Source: Lysobacter antibioticus (lineage in GTDB: Bacteria; Pseudomonadota; Gammaproteobacteria; Xanthomonadales; Xanthomonadaceae). Taken from it: a stretch of 64,000 nucleotides of DNA. The position numbers were made by a program, and so were the translations under genes. The notes under the pieces were generated by a model that was given only the letters and a program-made list of their open reading frames with translations, had not been told where the DNA came from and searched no databases. This document shows positions 35,497 through 46,697 of the stretch, piece after piece (positions within the stretch are counted from its first letter, which is position 1; each line of letters starts with the position of its first letter). The DNA lies in the NCBI RefSeq assembly GCF_000731095.1, contig NZ_JMTZ01000043.1, positions 1-64,000 on the forward strand, written 5' to 3'.

Positions 35497-37284
35497 TCAA
35501 TCCCCTCGCAGCGCTTCCATCTGGCGCCGCTCGTATTCGATCTTGAACTTCTCGCGCAGCAGGCCGCCCGGATCGTCGGGGACGCGCTTGAGCCAGGCTT
35601 CGTTGGCGAGCCGGCGTTCGCGCTCGGCCGGTGTTTCCTGCCCGGGCTTGCGCCCGGCGGCGGGCTGTTGCGCAGGGTCCTTGCCCTGGCGCGCGAGTTC
35701 GCGTTGCATGCGTTCGCGCTGGGCCGCATCGGCCTTGCGCTGGGCTTCGCGGTCGGACGGCTTGGATTCGCCACCGGGCTTCGGCTGGGATTGGGCGGGG
35801 TCGCCGGAGTCCTGCGAGGGCTTGGGCGGCACGGGCTTCGGCGACGCCGGCGACTGCTGCGGTTGCCCGCCCTGCTGCCCCCCCTTCTGCGAATCCTGGC
35901 CTTGGCTGTCGTTCTGGCCGTTCTTGCCGTCTTGCGATTTCGAGTTTTTGCCGTCGCCGCCGCCCTTCGGCGGCGGCGGGCGCTTCATCGCCGCTGCGAC
36001 TGCGCGCTTGTTGGCCAGGGCGTCGGCCATGTCGGGCTGCAGCTTGAGCGCGCGATCGTAGGCCGCGATGGCGTCCGGATAACGCCCCTGGCGCGCCAGC
36101 GCGTTGCCGAGGTTGTACTGCGCATCGGCGCCTTGCGCGCGCTGATAGAGCTCGCCGGCACGCTCGAACTCGCCCTTGCGATAGGCCTGGGTGCCTTCGC
36201 GCATGCGTTCGTGCGCGGCCTGGTCCGGGCGCTGCCACAGGCCCTGCGCTTGCGCCGGCTGCATCGCCGGCCAGCACAGGCAGACCAGCACGACCGAGGC
36301 CACGCCGCTGCGACGGCGGAACGCGAACAAGGCCAGCAGCATCAACAGCGGCAACAGCCAATAGCCGTTGTCTTCGCGGGCCAGGCTCTTCTCGCCGCGC
36401 GCGCTGCCGGCCTCGGTCACCTCCGGCGCCAGCAACCGCAGCGTCTGCAAGTCTTCATCGCCGCGGCCGATGCTCGCGTAACGACCCTCGCCGTCGGCGG
36501 CGAGTGCGCGCAGCGAATCGGCATCCAGCTTGACGTTGACGATGCTGCCGTCGGGACGCTGGAACGGGGTCGCGGTTTCGCCGCCCAGGCCCAGTACCGA
36601 GACGCGATAACCGCGATCGGCGGCCTGCGCCGCGGCGCGGCGCGCGGCCGCGTCGGCACGGTCGGTCATCAACACGATTTCGCCACGTTCGAAACCGGCC
36701 TGGGCGAGCAGGCGCGCGGACCATTCGACGGCACGGTCGCTACGCTGGCCGTCGCCCGGCATGACATCGGGCGACAGCGCATCCAGGAACACCGCGACGT
36801 TGCGCGCGTCGTCGGTCAGCGGTGCCACCGTATAGGCATCGTCGGCGTATACGACCAAGCCGACCTGTCCGCCATCGCGCAGCTTCAACAGAGTCGCGAG
36901 CTTGGCTCGCGCCTGCGCCAGCCGCGTCGGCGGCAGGTCGCCGGCCAGGGTCCGGCTCGACAGGTCCAGCGCGATCACCAAGGGCGTGCTGCCCTGCCAC
37001 AAGGGCTGCTCGCTCTGGCGCCAGCTCGGCCCGCTCAGGGCCAGCACCGCCAGCGCATAGGCGAACAACGCCGTCGCCGCGGCGAAACGCGAACGACGGC
37101 CGTCGCGGCCGTCGAGCAGATGCGGCAGCAGATGCGGATCGACCGCGCTGCGCCACACGCTGCTGCGATTGCGGCGACGGCGCCACACCCACGCCAACAA
37201 CGGCAGCGCCAGCAAGGCCCACAGCCAATGCGGACGCAAGAACTGCAAGGGCGCCAGATTCTGCAGCCACAGCGACGGGTTCAT
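35497..37284 (-). CDS. Fused BatB-BatC: VWA domain protein with C-terminal TPR
   Basis: 595 residues from ATG 37284, overlapping the upstream BatA-like gene by ATGA. Two N-terminal helices, then a VWA domain (VIALDLSSRTLAGD...IVLMTDRAD), a membrane helix (YWLLPLLMLLALFAF), then a TPR pair (AQYNLGNALARQGRYPDAIAAYDRALKLQPDMADALANKRAV) and a long Gln/Lys/Pro-rich low-complexity tail. In other bacteria BatB and BatC are separate; here they are one polypeptide. The MIDAS motif reads DLSSR rather than DxSxS, so metal binding may be impaired. Confidence 0.86.
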   Translation of the reverse strand: MNPSLWLQNLAPLQFLRPHWLWALLALPLLAWVWRRRRNRSSVWRSAVDPHLLPHLLDGRDGRRSRFAAATALFAYALAVLALSGPSWRQSEQPLWQGSTPLVIALDLSSRTLAGDLPPTRLAQARAKLATLLKLRDGGQVGLVVYADDAYTVAPLTDDARNVAVFLDALSPDVMPGDGQRSDRAVEWSARLLAQAGFERGEIVLMTDRADAAARRAAAQAADRGYRVSVLGLGGETATPFQRPDGSIVNVKLDADSLRALAADGEGRYASIGRGDEDLQTLRLLAPEVTEAGSARGEKSLAREDNGYWLLPLLMLLALFAFRRRSGVASVVLVCLCWPAMQPAQAQGLWQRPDQAAHERMREGTQAYRKGEFERAGELYQRAQGADAQYNLGNALARQGRYPDAIAAYDRALKLQPDMADALANKRAVAAAMKRPPPPKGGGDGKNSKSQDGKNGQNDSQGQDSQKGGQQGGQPQQSPASPKPVPPKPSQDSGDPAQSQPKPGGESKPSDREAQRKADAAQRERMQRELARQGKDPAQQPAAGRKPGQETPAERERRLANEAWLKRVPDDPGGLLREKFKIEYERRQMEALRGD

Positions 37285-38282
37285 GCCAGCCTCCGTCGCG
37301 GCCACGCGAAGGCCAACAGGGCCAGGGCGAACGCGGCCGCCAACGGCCAGACATAGCGTTCGATGCGTGGCCGCACCGCTTTGCCGGGGCGCTGCACCGG
37401 TTCGATGCGGTCGATCTCGGCGTAGATGCCGGCCAACTCGGCGGTGTCGCGGGCGCGGAAGAAACGCCCGCCGGTGGTCTGGGCGATGGCGCGCAACGAG
37501 GTTTCGTCGAGCGGATCGCCGCCCGGCACCGCGATCTTGAAACCGAACAGAGACAAGGAACCGTCGCCGCCGAAGGCGATGGTGTGGATGCGCACTTGAT
37601 GATCGCGCGCGAGCTCGGCGGCCTTGTTCGGATCGAGCGCACCGGCGGTATTGACGCCGTCGGTCAGCAGGATCAGTACGCGCTGGCCGGAAGGCTGCTC
37701 GCGCAGACGCTTGACCGCCAGGCCGACCGCGTCGCCGATCGCGGTTTCCTGCCCGGCCAGGCCGACCACACTGTCCTTGAGCTGGTCGCGCACGGTGTCG
37801 CGGTCCAGGGTCAAAGGCGTAAGCACGTAAGCTTGGCGACCGAACACGATCAGGCCGATGCGATCGCCGACGCGGCGATCGAGAAAGTCGGCGAGTACCG
37901 CCTTGGCGGCGGTGAGGCGGTCCACCGGCGCATCGTTCAGGGCCATGTCCGGCTCACTCATGCTGCCCGACAGGTCGAGGGCGAGCATCATGTCGCGACC
38001 GGCCTGCGGCGGCTGCACCGCTTCGCCGAGCTGCTGCGGGCGCGCCGCGGCGATGCACAACAAGGCCCAGGCCAGCCACAGCAGCCAACCCGCACTGCCG
38101 CCGCGCAGGCTGCGTCCGCCGACGGCGGCGATCGCATCCAGGCGCTCGCCGAACGGCACCTTGAGTGCGGCCGAAGCATCGCGCGCGGCCGGCAACAGCC
38201 AACGCGCAAACAAAGGCAACGGCAAGGCCAACAGCCACCAGGGCCAGGCGAACAACTCGCGCCAATCGCTGAGCAAGGACAT
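37281..38282 (-). CDS. batA: BatA-like VWA domain membrane protein
   Basis: 333 residues from ATG 38282, sharing a base with the upstream stop (TGATG). Membrane helices at both ends (WPWWLLALPLPLFARWLLPA; YVWPLAAAFALALLAFAWP) enclose a VWA domain with an intact MIDAS (LALDLSGSMSEPD), TDGVNTAG, and IGDAVGLAVKRL. Such proteins display a metal-dependent adhesion domain on the periplasmic side. A partner of BatB/C and of the MoxR ATPase encoded in the same operon. Confidence 0.88.
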   Translation of the reverse strand: MSLLSDWRELFAWPWWLLALPLPLFARWLLPAARDASAALKVPFGERLDAIAAVGGRSLRGGSAGWLLWLAWALLCIAAARPQQLGEAVQPPQAGRDMMLALDLSGSMSEPDMALNDAPVDRLTAAKAVLADFLDRRVGDRIGLIVFGRQAYVLTPLTLDRDTVRDQLKDSVVGLAGQETAIGDAVGLAVKRLREQPSGQRVLILLTDGVNTAGALDPNKAAELARDHQVRIHTIAFGGDGSLSLFGFKIAVPGGDPLDETSLRAIAQTTGGRFFRARDTAELAGIYAEIDRIEPVQRPGKAVRPRIERYVWPLAAAFALALLAFAWPRRRLA

Positions 38283-38734
38283 CAACGCGCCCCCATCCAG
38301 CGCAGGAAGCGTCGCCTGGCGAGTTCGCGCAAGGCCGCGACCTGGGCCGCATCGGCCTCGCGCCGATAGCCGCCGTCGAGCAACAGGCGCCCGGGGCCGT
38401 CGACGAAGTCGCTGCGCTTGCTGCCGCGATCGAGGAACTCCAGCCACTGCTCGCCCTGCAGGCGATCGGCCTCGCGATCGTGGCGACGCGCGGCGCGACG
38501 CAACAGCTCCGACATCGCCGCGACTTCGGCCGCTGGCGTGGCGACGGCTTCGAGTGCCTGATCGAAGACCCGCGCGATGTCGCGCCGCCGCCGTTGCCGG
38601 CGACGCTGCCAGAGATATACCGACAGCGCGACGATCGCGACCACGGCGATCAGCATCCACCAGCCCGGCGCCAGCGGCCACAGGGACGGCGCATCCGGTT
38701 GGTGGACATCGCGCAGCGGCAAGGTCGCATCCAT
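38282..38734 (-). CDS. DUF4381 membrane protein
   Basis: 150 residues. LPLRDVHQPDAPSLWPLAPGWWMLIAVVAIVALSVYLW places one membrane helix near residue 30. A basic stretch (RRRQRRRR) and a cytoplasmic helical domain with YRREADAAQVAALRELARRRFLRW follow. This is the small DUF4381 protein regularly found between DUF58 and VWA genes in MoxR operons. It is coupled to both neighbours by overlapping start/stop codons. Confidence 0.85.
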   Translation of the reverse strand: MDATLPLRDVHQPDAPSLWPLAPGWWMLIAVVAIVALSVYLWQRRRQRRRRDIARVFDQALEAVATPAAEVAAMSELLRRAARRHDREADRLQGEQWLEFLDRGSKRSDFVDGPGRLLLDGGYRREADAAQVAALRELARRRFLRWMGAR

Positions 38735-39630
38735 CACGCCACCAACGGCCGCGAACGGCCCAACAGCGGCAACCACGATTCGCTCGGCGCCTCGGTCGAC
38801 AAGGCCTGCACGCGCACGCCGCGCGCCGGCAGTTTCTCCAGCGCGACCTGTACCGGCGCGACGAACTGATCGTGCCAACGCTTGCGTTGCGCATCGATGC
38901 CGAGATCGAGTTCGACCCGCTGGCCATCGCGGCTGAACGGCAACGCCGTCTGCGGCGGCTCGGTTTCGATCGGATCGGTCAGCAGCAGCACGATCACTTC
39001 ATGATGTTGGGCGAGCACCGGCCAGCGGCGCTGCGGCAAGGCCGCGATGCTGGCCGGGTCGGCGAGGACGATCAAGCGCGAACCCGGCCGCAACAAGCGC
39101 GCGGCGTGATCGAGCGCGACCTCGAGGCCGGCATCGTCGGCCGGCGGCTGCGCATACCAGCGCACCATCGCATCGAGCACGCGCAAGGCGCCGCGCGGGC
39201 CCGAAGCCGGCGTCACCGGCGGTTCGCGCAGACTGCCGCGCAGCGCGGCGATGCGGTCGCCGTCGCGCGCCGCGGCCCAGGCCGCGACCGCACCCGCGCG
39301 CGCCGCCTGCACCGACTTGAAGCGTACGCGGGTACCGAAATACAGCGAAGGCGCGGTGTCGGCGACGATCAAGGTCAAGCGCTCGCGCTCGGCCTGGAAC
39401 AATTTGGTATGCGCGCGGCCGGTACGCGCGGTCAGGCGCCAATCGATATGACGTGCATCGTCGCCGTGCGAATACTCTCGCGACTCCGCATATTCCATGC
39501 CGCGCCCGCGCAACGGCGACAAGGCCTGCCCGCTGACGCCGTGACGGCCCAGGCGCGCGCTGCGGCGCCCGCTGACCGCCGCGCGCAGCGCGACCAGTTC
39601 CGCCAGCCCCGGAACGATGCCTTCGCTCAT
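38734..39630 (-). CDS. DUF58 domain protein
   Basis: 298 residues. Carries the DUF58 signature REYSHGDDARHIDWRLTARTGRAHTKLFQAERE (about residues 51-83), then a VWA-like alpha/beta region. Strictly associated with MoxR ATPases. The stop overlaps the DUF4381 start, and it follows the MoxR gene by 67 bp. Function unknown beyond this association. Confidence 0.9.
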   Translation of the reverse strand: MSEGIVPGLAELVALRAAVSGRRSARLGRHGVSGQALSPLRGRGMEYAESREYSHGDDARHIDWRLTARTGRAHTKLFQAERERLTLIVADTAPSLYFGTRVRFKSVQAARAGAVAAWAAARDGDRIAALRGSLREPPVTPASGPRGALRVLDAMVRWYAQPPADDAGLEVALDHAARLLRPGSRLIVLADPASIAALPQRRWPVLAQHHEVIVLLLTDPIETEPPQTALPFSRDGQRVELDLGIDAQRKRWHDQFVAPVQVALEKLPARGVRVQALSTEAPSESWLPLLGRSRPLVA

Positions 39631-39697
39631 CGGCCCATTCCGCTTGCGCGCATGTCGCCGTTACGAATCCCGGATCCCGATTCGCGCATCGCGGCGC

Positions 39698-40726
<1,029 letters not shown>

Positions 40727-40994
40727 CCGGTATCCAATGACGATCGAAGGCGAGATCAGGCCGATTTTGACCGAAGTTCGCCATCGGGGTTCAAAAAGCG
40801 CGATTAAGGGTTCGAAACCGCAGCAGCCGCGAACGCGGTTTGGCCGCGTCGAATCCACGCGATGTACGACGCAAGTGCTTGATTGCCGCCGTTTAAAGCC
40901 GGCTGCGGCGATCCTCGCGCGACGGTTCGAAGGCGACCGCGGCCGGGTTGCGGTCCCGACCGTCATTCAGCTTGTGCGAACCGCGAGCAGAAAT
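40727..40994. other. Intergenic region upstream of the MoxR operon
   Basis: No gene. It should contain the MoxR operon promoter, but no clear -35/-10 pair was found. The pil operon terminator closes its right side. Confidence 0.4.
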
Positions 40995-41022
40995 GCAAAG
41001 AGGGCCCGAAGGCCCTCTTTGC
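40995..41022. terminator. Terminator of the pilMNOPQ operon
   Basis: A 12-bp perfect stem GCAAAGAGGGCC/GGCCCTCTTTGC with a CGAA loop, 52 bp past the pilQ stop codon. The CTTT arm gives a short T-run in the minus-strand transcript. Confidence 0.8.
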
Positions 41023-41074
41023 GATGCGACTGATCTGTCCGCCCGTCCTCGGGTCGGACGCTCGACGCCGTGGA

Positions 41075-43168
41075 TCAGCGCTGGGTCACCTTCATCACCT
41101 TGGGGGTGACGAAGATCAGCAGCTCGGCCTTTTCCTTGCTGCGGCTCTTCTTCTTGAACAGATTGCCGAGGAAGGGAATGTCGGCCAGGAACGGCACCTT
41201 GGACAGGTCGGTGCGATCGCGGAACTCGTAGACGCCGCCGATCACGACGGTCTGACCGTCTTCGACCAGCACCGCGGTGTTGATGTTGCGCTTGTTGATC
41301 TGCGGCACCTGACCGATCGAGGTATCGACGAAGCCCTCGATCTCGTCCTTCTTCACGTTCATGTTGAGGAAGACGCGACCGTCGTTGGTGATGGTCGGGT
41401 TGACCTTCATCTCCATCAGCACGTCCTTGAACTGGACGTTCGGGATCGGGATGCTGTTGCCGCCCTGCTGCGGCGAGATCGTCACGTAGCCGACTTCCTG
41501 GCCCTGGCTGATCACCGCTTCGCGCTGGTTGCTGGTGACCACACGCGGGTTGGAAACCACTTCGCCGCGACCTTCGGTCTGCATCGCGCTGAACTCCATG
41601 TCCAGGTTGACCCACTTGCCGAGGATCGTGAAGGCGAGCGCACCGGCCGGATTGGCGATGCCAACATTGCTGTTGAGGCTGGCCGGGAAAAGGAAGGCCG
41701 GGTTGGTCAGGGTCTGCAGCAACGAACGGGCCTGGTTGAACAGCGCGGTGGCGCCGGCGGCATCGCCGCGGGCCTGTGCGTCGTTACCGTCGCGGGTCAG
41801 TGCCGCGGCCTTGCCTTCGATCAAGCTGTTTTGGGCTGCGGTGTTGCGGTAGTTGTTGATGCTCTCCAGCGTACCGCTGGTGATCACGTCGCCCTTCTGG
41901 CCGGAGACGCCGAAACGCGCGCCGAGGTCGCGGGCGAAGCTTTCGGTGGCGATGACGATGCGGGCCTCGATCAGGACCTGGTCGACCGGACGGTCGATGA
42001 CCCGGATCAGTTCCTTCATCTGCACGACTTTCTTCGGAATGTCGCTGATCATCAAGGTATTGGTGCGCTCGTCGGCGACGAGGCGGCCGCGCGGCGAGAG
42101 GAAACCGTTCTCCTGCGTGCCGCCGCTTTCCCCGCCACCACTGCCGCCGCCACTGCCGCCGATGCCCTTGGCCTCGGTCAACGCCTTATAAATCTGCGCG
42201 GCGTTGTGGTAGTTGATCTGGATGTATTCGGTGGTCAGGTCGACGCGGTTATCGAGAGCGATGCGCGCGTCTTCGCGGTCCTGCTCGTACTTGGCGACCT
42301 CGGCCTGCGGAGCGACCCACACCACGTTGCCGCTGCGGCGCTTGTCCAGGCCCTTGGCCTGCAGGACGATGTCGAGCGCCTGGTCCCACGGCACATTGAC
42401 CAGGCGCAGGGTGACGTTACCCTGCACGGTATCGGCTGCGACGATGTTGAGGTTGGACTCTTCGGCGACCAACTGCAGCACGGTGCGTACCGGCACGTCC
42501 TGGAAGTTGAAGGTCACCGGACGACCGGAGTAGGAACGAACCACGCCGGGCTGAGTGGAGCCCGTGGTGCTGCCCGCTGCGCTCGCCGCCGACTTGGCGC
42601 CGGCCGCACCGACCGCGCGATTGCCCACCGCCGCCGTGCGCGGCACGACCTCGACGATATATTCGCGACCGGTCTGGTAGGCCATGGTGTCGTAGGCGCC
42701 GCTGGTGTTGAGCACCAACTGGGTCCCGGTGCCGCTGGTGCGCGCTTCGACGCGCTGTACCGGCGTGGCAAAATCGCTGACGTTGAGCGGACGCTGCAAC
42801 GAAGCGGGGAGTTGCGCATTGCCGACGTTGACCAGGACTTCGGAGCCCTGGTTACGCAGGTCCGGCAGTGCACCGTCGCCGTTGAAACGCACGATCAGCT
42901 TGCCGGAGCCGCCGTCGCCGCGCTTGAAGTCGATGTTGGCCACCGAGATCGTGCCCGGCAATTGCTTGCTCGGGTCGTTGCTCGGCGTCGGCGCGACCTG
43001 CACCGTGGGCGCCTGGACAGCGGGTGCCGTGGTCGCAGCCGCAGGCGGCGCCGCGTGGACGGCGCTGATGCCAGCCAGCAGGCCGACGACGAGTCCGGCC
43101 ATGCGCGGACCGGAAGCCATGGGGCGTCGAGCCGACGGCATGGATTTGGCGTTGAGTACGATCATCAT
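41075..43168 (-). CDS. pilQ: Type IV pilus secretin
   Basis: 697 residues. Signal peptide (MAGLVVGLLAGISAVHA). Two AMIN domains in the N-terminal third (ISVANIDFKRGDGGSGKLIVRFNG) are followed by an STN/N0 domain (PVTFNFQDVPVRTVLQLVAEESNLNIV), the N1 domain, and the C-terminal secretin ring ending SKVPFLADIPFLGNLFKKKSRSKEKAELLIFVTPKVM. Forms the outer-membrane gate through which pili extrude. A glycine/serine-rich loop (GGSGGGSGGGESGG) sits between N1 and the ring. Last gene of the operon, 12 bp after pilP. Confidence 0.97.
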   Translation of the reverse strand: MMIVLNAKSMPSARRPMASGPRMAGLVVGLLAGISAVHAAPPAAATTAPAVQAPTVQVAPTPSNDPSKQLPGTISVANIDFKRGDGGSGKLIVRFNGDGALPDLRNQGSEVLVNVGNAQLPASLQRPLNVSDFATPVQRVEARTSGTGTQLVLNTSGAYDTMAYQTGREYIVEVVPRTAAVGNRAVGAAGAKSAASAAGSTTGSTQPGVVRSYSGRPVTFNFQDVPVRTVLQLVAEESNLNIVAADTVQGNVTLRLVNVPWDQALDIVLQAKGLDKRRSGNVVWVAPQAEVAKYEQDREDARIALDNRVDLTTEYIQINYHNAAQIYKALTEAKGIGGSGGGSGGGESGGTQENGFLSPRGRLVADERTNTLMISDIPKKVVQMKELIRVIDRPVDQVLIEARIVIATESFARDLGARFGVSGQKGDVITSGTLESINNYRNTAAQNSLIEGKAAALTRDGNDAQARGDAAGATALFNQARSLLQTLTNPAFLFPASLNSNVGIANPAGALAFTILGKWVNLDMEFSAMQTEGRGEVVSNPRVVTSNQREAVISQGQEVGYVTISPQQGGNSIPIPNVQFKDVLMEMKVNPTITNDGRVFLNMNVKKDEIEGFVDTSIGQVPQINKRNINTAVLVEDGQTVVIGGVYEFRDRTDLSKVPFLADIPFLGNLFKKKSRSKEKAELLIFVTPKVMKVTQR

Positions 43169-43180
43169 GCTATCCCCTAA

Positions 43181-43732
43181 TCATTGATCTTCGAGCGCCA
43201 CGGAAGCTGGACGTTCCAGCCAACCGCCTGCGCCGTCCGGCACCAGTTCCACCAAGTCGATGCGCTCCTCAGTCACGGCGGTCACACGACCGTCGTTCTG
43301 CCCCATGTACGCACCGGGTCGAACACGATAAGTCACTTTGTCGGGCGCCATCACCAGCGCCACCGTACCGCTACCGCGGCCGAGCGTGCCGACCATGTCC
43401 AGAGCGTCGAGCGGAAACTGTTCGAGCAACTGCTTGCGCCGCACCTTGTCCGGACGCAGGCCGGAGCCGTCGTCCTCGTCGGTGAAGGCGGTGCTGAACG
43501 GATCGCGCAGGTCCTGCGCGGCGTATTCGAAGGTCTCGAACTGCTGCATGACCGGCAACGGATCCAGCGGCGGCGCGGGCTTGGCCTTGACCTCGGCCAC
43601 CCACTTCTCGAGGTTGGGCGCGTCGCCCGGCGTACTCGAGATGCTGCGGAAGCAGCCGCTGACGAGCAGCGCCATAGCGACGGCGCACAGGGCACCGACG
43701 AAAGAACGATTGAGAACGAAGTGCGTACGCAT
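43181..43732 (-). CDS. pilP: Type IV pilus inner-membrane lipoprotein
   Basis: 183 residues from ATG 43732. Lipobox LLVSGC, then KWVAEVKAKPAPPLDPLPVMQQFETFEYAAQDLRDPFS, which is the extended PilP region that binds PilN/PilO, then the compact beta domain (LDMVGTLGRGSGTVALVMAPDKVTYRVRPGAYMGQNDGRV) that contacts PilQ. The start lies one base after the pilO stop codon. Confidence 0.95.
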   Translation of the reverse strand: MRTHFVLNRSFVGALCAVAMALLVSGCFRSISSTPGDAPNLEKWVAEVKAKPAPPLDPLPVMQQFETFEYAAQDLRDPFSTAFTDEDDGSGLRPDKVRRKQLLEQFPLDALDMVGTLGRGSGTVALVMAPDKVTYRVRPGAYMGQNDGRVTAVTEERIDLVELVPDGAGGWLERPASVALEDQ

Positions 43733-43733
43733 C

Positions 43734-44444
43734 TCAGCCCTCCTCCTTCTTGTCATTGGCCTTGCCGTCCTTGCCGCTTGCTGCGGCCGCGCCGTCGGCC
43801 GGCGGATTCTGCGCAGCCATCTCTTCTTCATCCAGATAGCGATAGGTCTTGACCGTACCGGCCAGTTCCAGCGGGCTGTTCGGCGTGATGCCGCCGACCG
43901 CGTCCTTACTGTTTTTACCCTTGGGCTTCAGCGAGATGTCGTGCATGGTCATGATGACCACGCGCGGCAGCGAGGCCACACCACTGACGAAGGCGCCGAA
44001 CTGATGGTAGGTGCCCACCATGCGCAAGGCGATCGGCTTTTCGGCGTAGAACTCCTTCGGAACTTCGGCGCCGGGCTGGAACAACTCGTTGGAGATGCCG
44101 GTAGCGAGCGCGGTCTGCGAGATGTCGACGATCAGGTCGGGCATTTCGGTCTTGCTCGGCAGCTGGCGCAGCATCTGCTGGAGCTGCTGCTCCATCTGCA
44201 CGAGCTGCTGCTTGAGCGGCTCCAGATTGGCGGCCCGGCCCTGCTTGGTCTCGAAGGTGGTGCGAAGATCGCTCTCTTTACGCTCCAGACCCTCAAGTTC
44301 TTCGCGCTTGTCACTGACGAACAGCCACCAGGCCAGGCCGATGATCACTACGCCGACGAGGGCGCAGAAAATGATCTGGGCCTTTCGCGGCCAACCGCCG
44401 ATGTTGTTGATGTCGAGGTTCTTCATAGAAGCCTTTCTGCTCAC
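43734..44444 (-). CDS. pilO: Type IV pilus alignment protein
   Basis: 236 residues from GTG 44444, which overlaps the pilN stop as GTGA. ATG 44426 (MKNLDINN, with AAAGG upstream) is an alternative start. One membrane helix (IIFCALVGVVIIGLAWWLFV), then a coiled coil (ERKESDLRTTFETKQGRAANLEPLKQQLVQMEQQLQQM) and a ferredoxin-like periplasmic domain. Pairs with PilN in the inner-membrane alignment complex. Confidence 0.95.
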   Translation of the reverse strand: MSRKASMKNLDINNIGGWPRKAQIIFCALVGVVIIGLAWWLFVSDKREELEGLERKESDLRTTFETKQGRAANLEPLKQQLVQMEQQLQQMLRQLPSKTEMPDLIVDISQTALATGISNELFQPGAEVPKEFYAEKPIALRMVGTYHQFGAFVSGVASLPRVVIMTMHDISLKPKGKNSKDAVGGITPNSPLELAGTVKTYRYLDEEEMAAQNPPADGAAAASGKDGKANDKKEEG

Positions 44445-45234
44445 GACGCGGCTCCTGTCTTGGTGGGCGCCGACGCGGGCTTGGCCGGCGCGGCAGCAGG
44501 CGTAGCGGCTTCAGCAGCCGGCTTGGCCGGCGCGGCGGCCGGTTGCGCGGCACCGGCAGGCGCGGCGGCAGGCGGCGTAGCTGCAGCGGCAGGCGCGGCA
44601 CCCGCTGGCGCCGTTCCGGCGGTCGCATCGGTAGCCTCGGCCGTAGCGACCGGCGCATCCGGAATGCCGTCGCCGTCCTCGTCCTTGGGCGCGTTCGGAT
44701 TAGCGAGCGTGACCTGGAGCTTGAACTCGTACGGCAGCCCCTTCTCGTTGCCCTTGGCTTCGATGATGGTCAGGTCGGGCTTGGTCATCCAGCCGGAGGT
44801 TTCCAGCGTGCGCATATAGGTACTGACGCGCGCATTGGACTGGGCCCGGCCTTCGAGCGTCAGAATTTCCGCATCCTGCTTGATCGCGGTGAGCACGGCG
44901 CCATCGGGGATGGTGCGCACCAGCGAATCGAACAGATGGACCATCTGCGAACGGTTGGACTGCAGCTTTTCGATCACTTCCTTGCGGGCGAGCAGCTTGG
45001 CCTTCTTCTTGTCGAGCTCTTCGATCTCGGTGATCTTCTTGTCGACCTCGACGATCTGCGCATCGAGGAAGGCATTACGCTTGCGTTGACCGCTGATTTC
45101 GCTGCTGTAGTAGAAAACGATCAGCACCGAAAGCGCGACGGCGACCAGGGCCGACAGGCCGAGGATGGCGCCGAATTCCTTCTGTCGAGCCTTGCGCCGT
45201 TCGGCGCGCCACGGGAGCAGGTTGATGCGTGCCA

Positions 45235-45235
<1 letters not shown>
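44441..45235 (-). CDS. pilN: Type IV pilus alignment protein with an unusual C-terminal tail
   Basis: 264 residues. The extreme N-terminus MARINLLPWR is the conserved PilM-binding peptide, followed by a basic cluster, one membrane helix (LGLSALVAVALSVLIVFYYSS) and a coiled coil. After the normal PilN fold (ending about residue 183) comes DEDGDGIPDAP, a thrombospondin-type-3-like DxDGDGxxD calcium motif, and then an Ala/Pro tail of about 70 residues. Typical PilN proteins (about 180-220) lack this tail. Overlaps pilM by TGATG. Confidence 0.94.
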
Positions 45236-46344
<1,109 letters not shown>

Positions 46345-46345
46345 T

Positions 46346-46374
46346 TAGATAACGGACTTTTCACAGGCTGGCAA
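46346..46374 (-). promoter_or_regulatory. pilM: Candidate pilM promoter
   Basis: Minus-strand TTGCCA (complement of 46369-46374), 17 bp, then TATCTA (complement of 46346-46351). The -35 box is one arm of an inverted repeat TGGCAA (46369-46374) / TTGCCA (46390-46395), which might be a regulator site. Confidence 0.45.
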
Positions 46375-46697
46375 CCACTTCTTTCACGATTGCCAACCCA
46401 GTCGTGCTTTTTTGACCCGCAACGTCACGTGACCCCCACCGTCAGTCTGTCGACTGCGTGCAAGACGGCGCAACACCACGGGCCCTCCCCAGCCCGACTA
46501 CCCGTCATCCCGTTCCGTGCCGATTGCCCCCAATCGCCCCCATCGCGGCCGCCCTGCGGCGCGTGGTCGCGCCACCACCCTACTCGCCCGGGCGGGTTCC
46601 GTCGCCCACCGCCGGTCGGCTGGCGCCGGAACCGGGGCCGCCATCCGCGCTCCTCTATACTTGCCCGTCACGACCACCGACTCCGGAATCCGATTCG
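46375..46697. other. Remaining pilM-ponA intergenic region
   Basis: No gene. The second arm of the TGGCAA/TTGCCA inverted repeat is at 46390-46395. A TTGACC at 46412-46417 could be part of a ponA promoter, but no -10 was found at the right distance. Confidence 0.35.
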
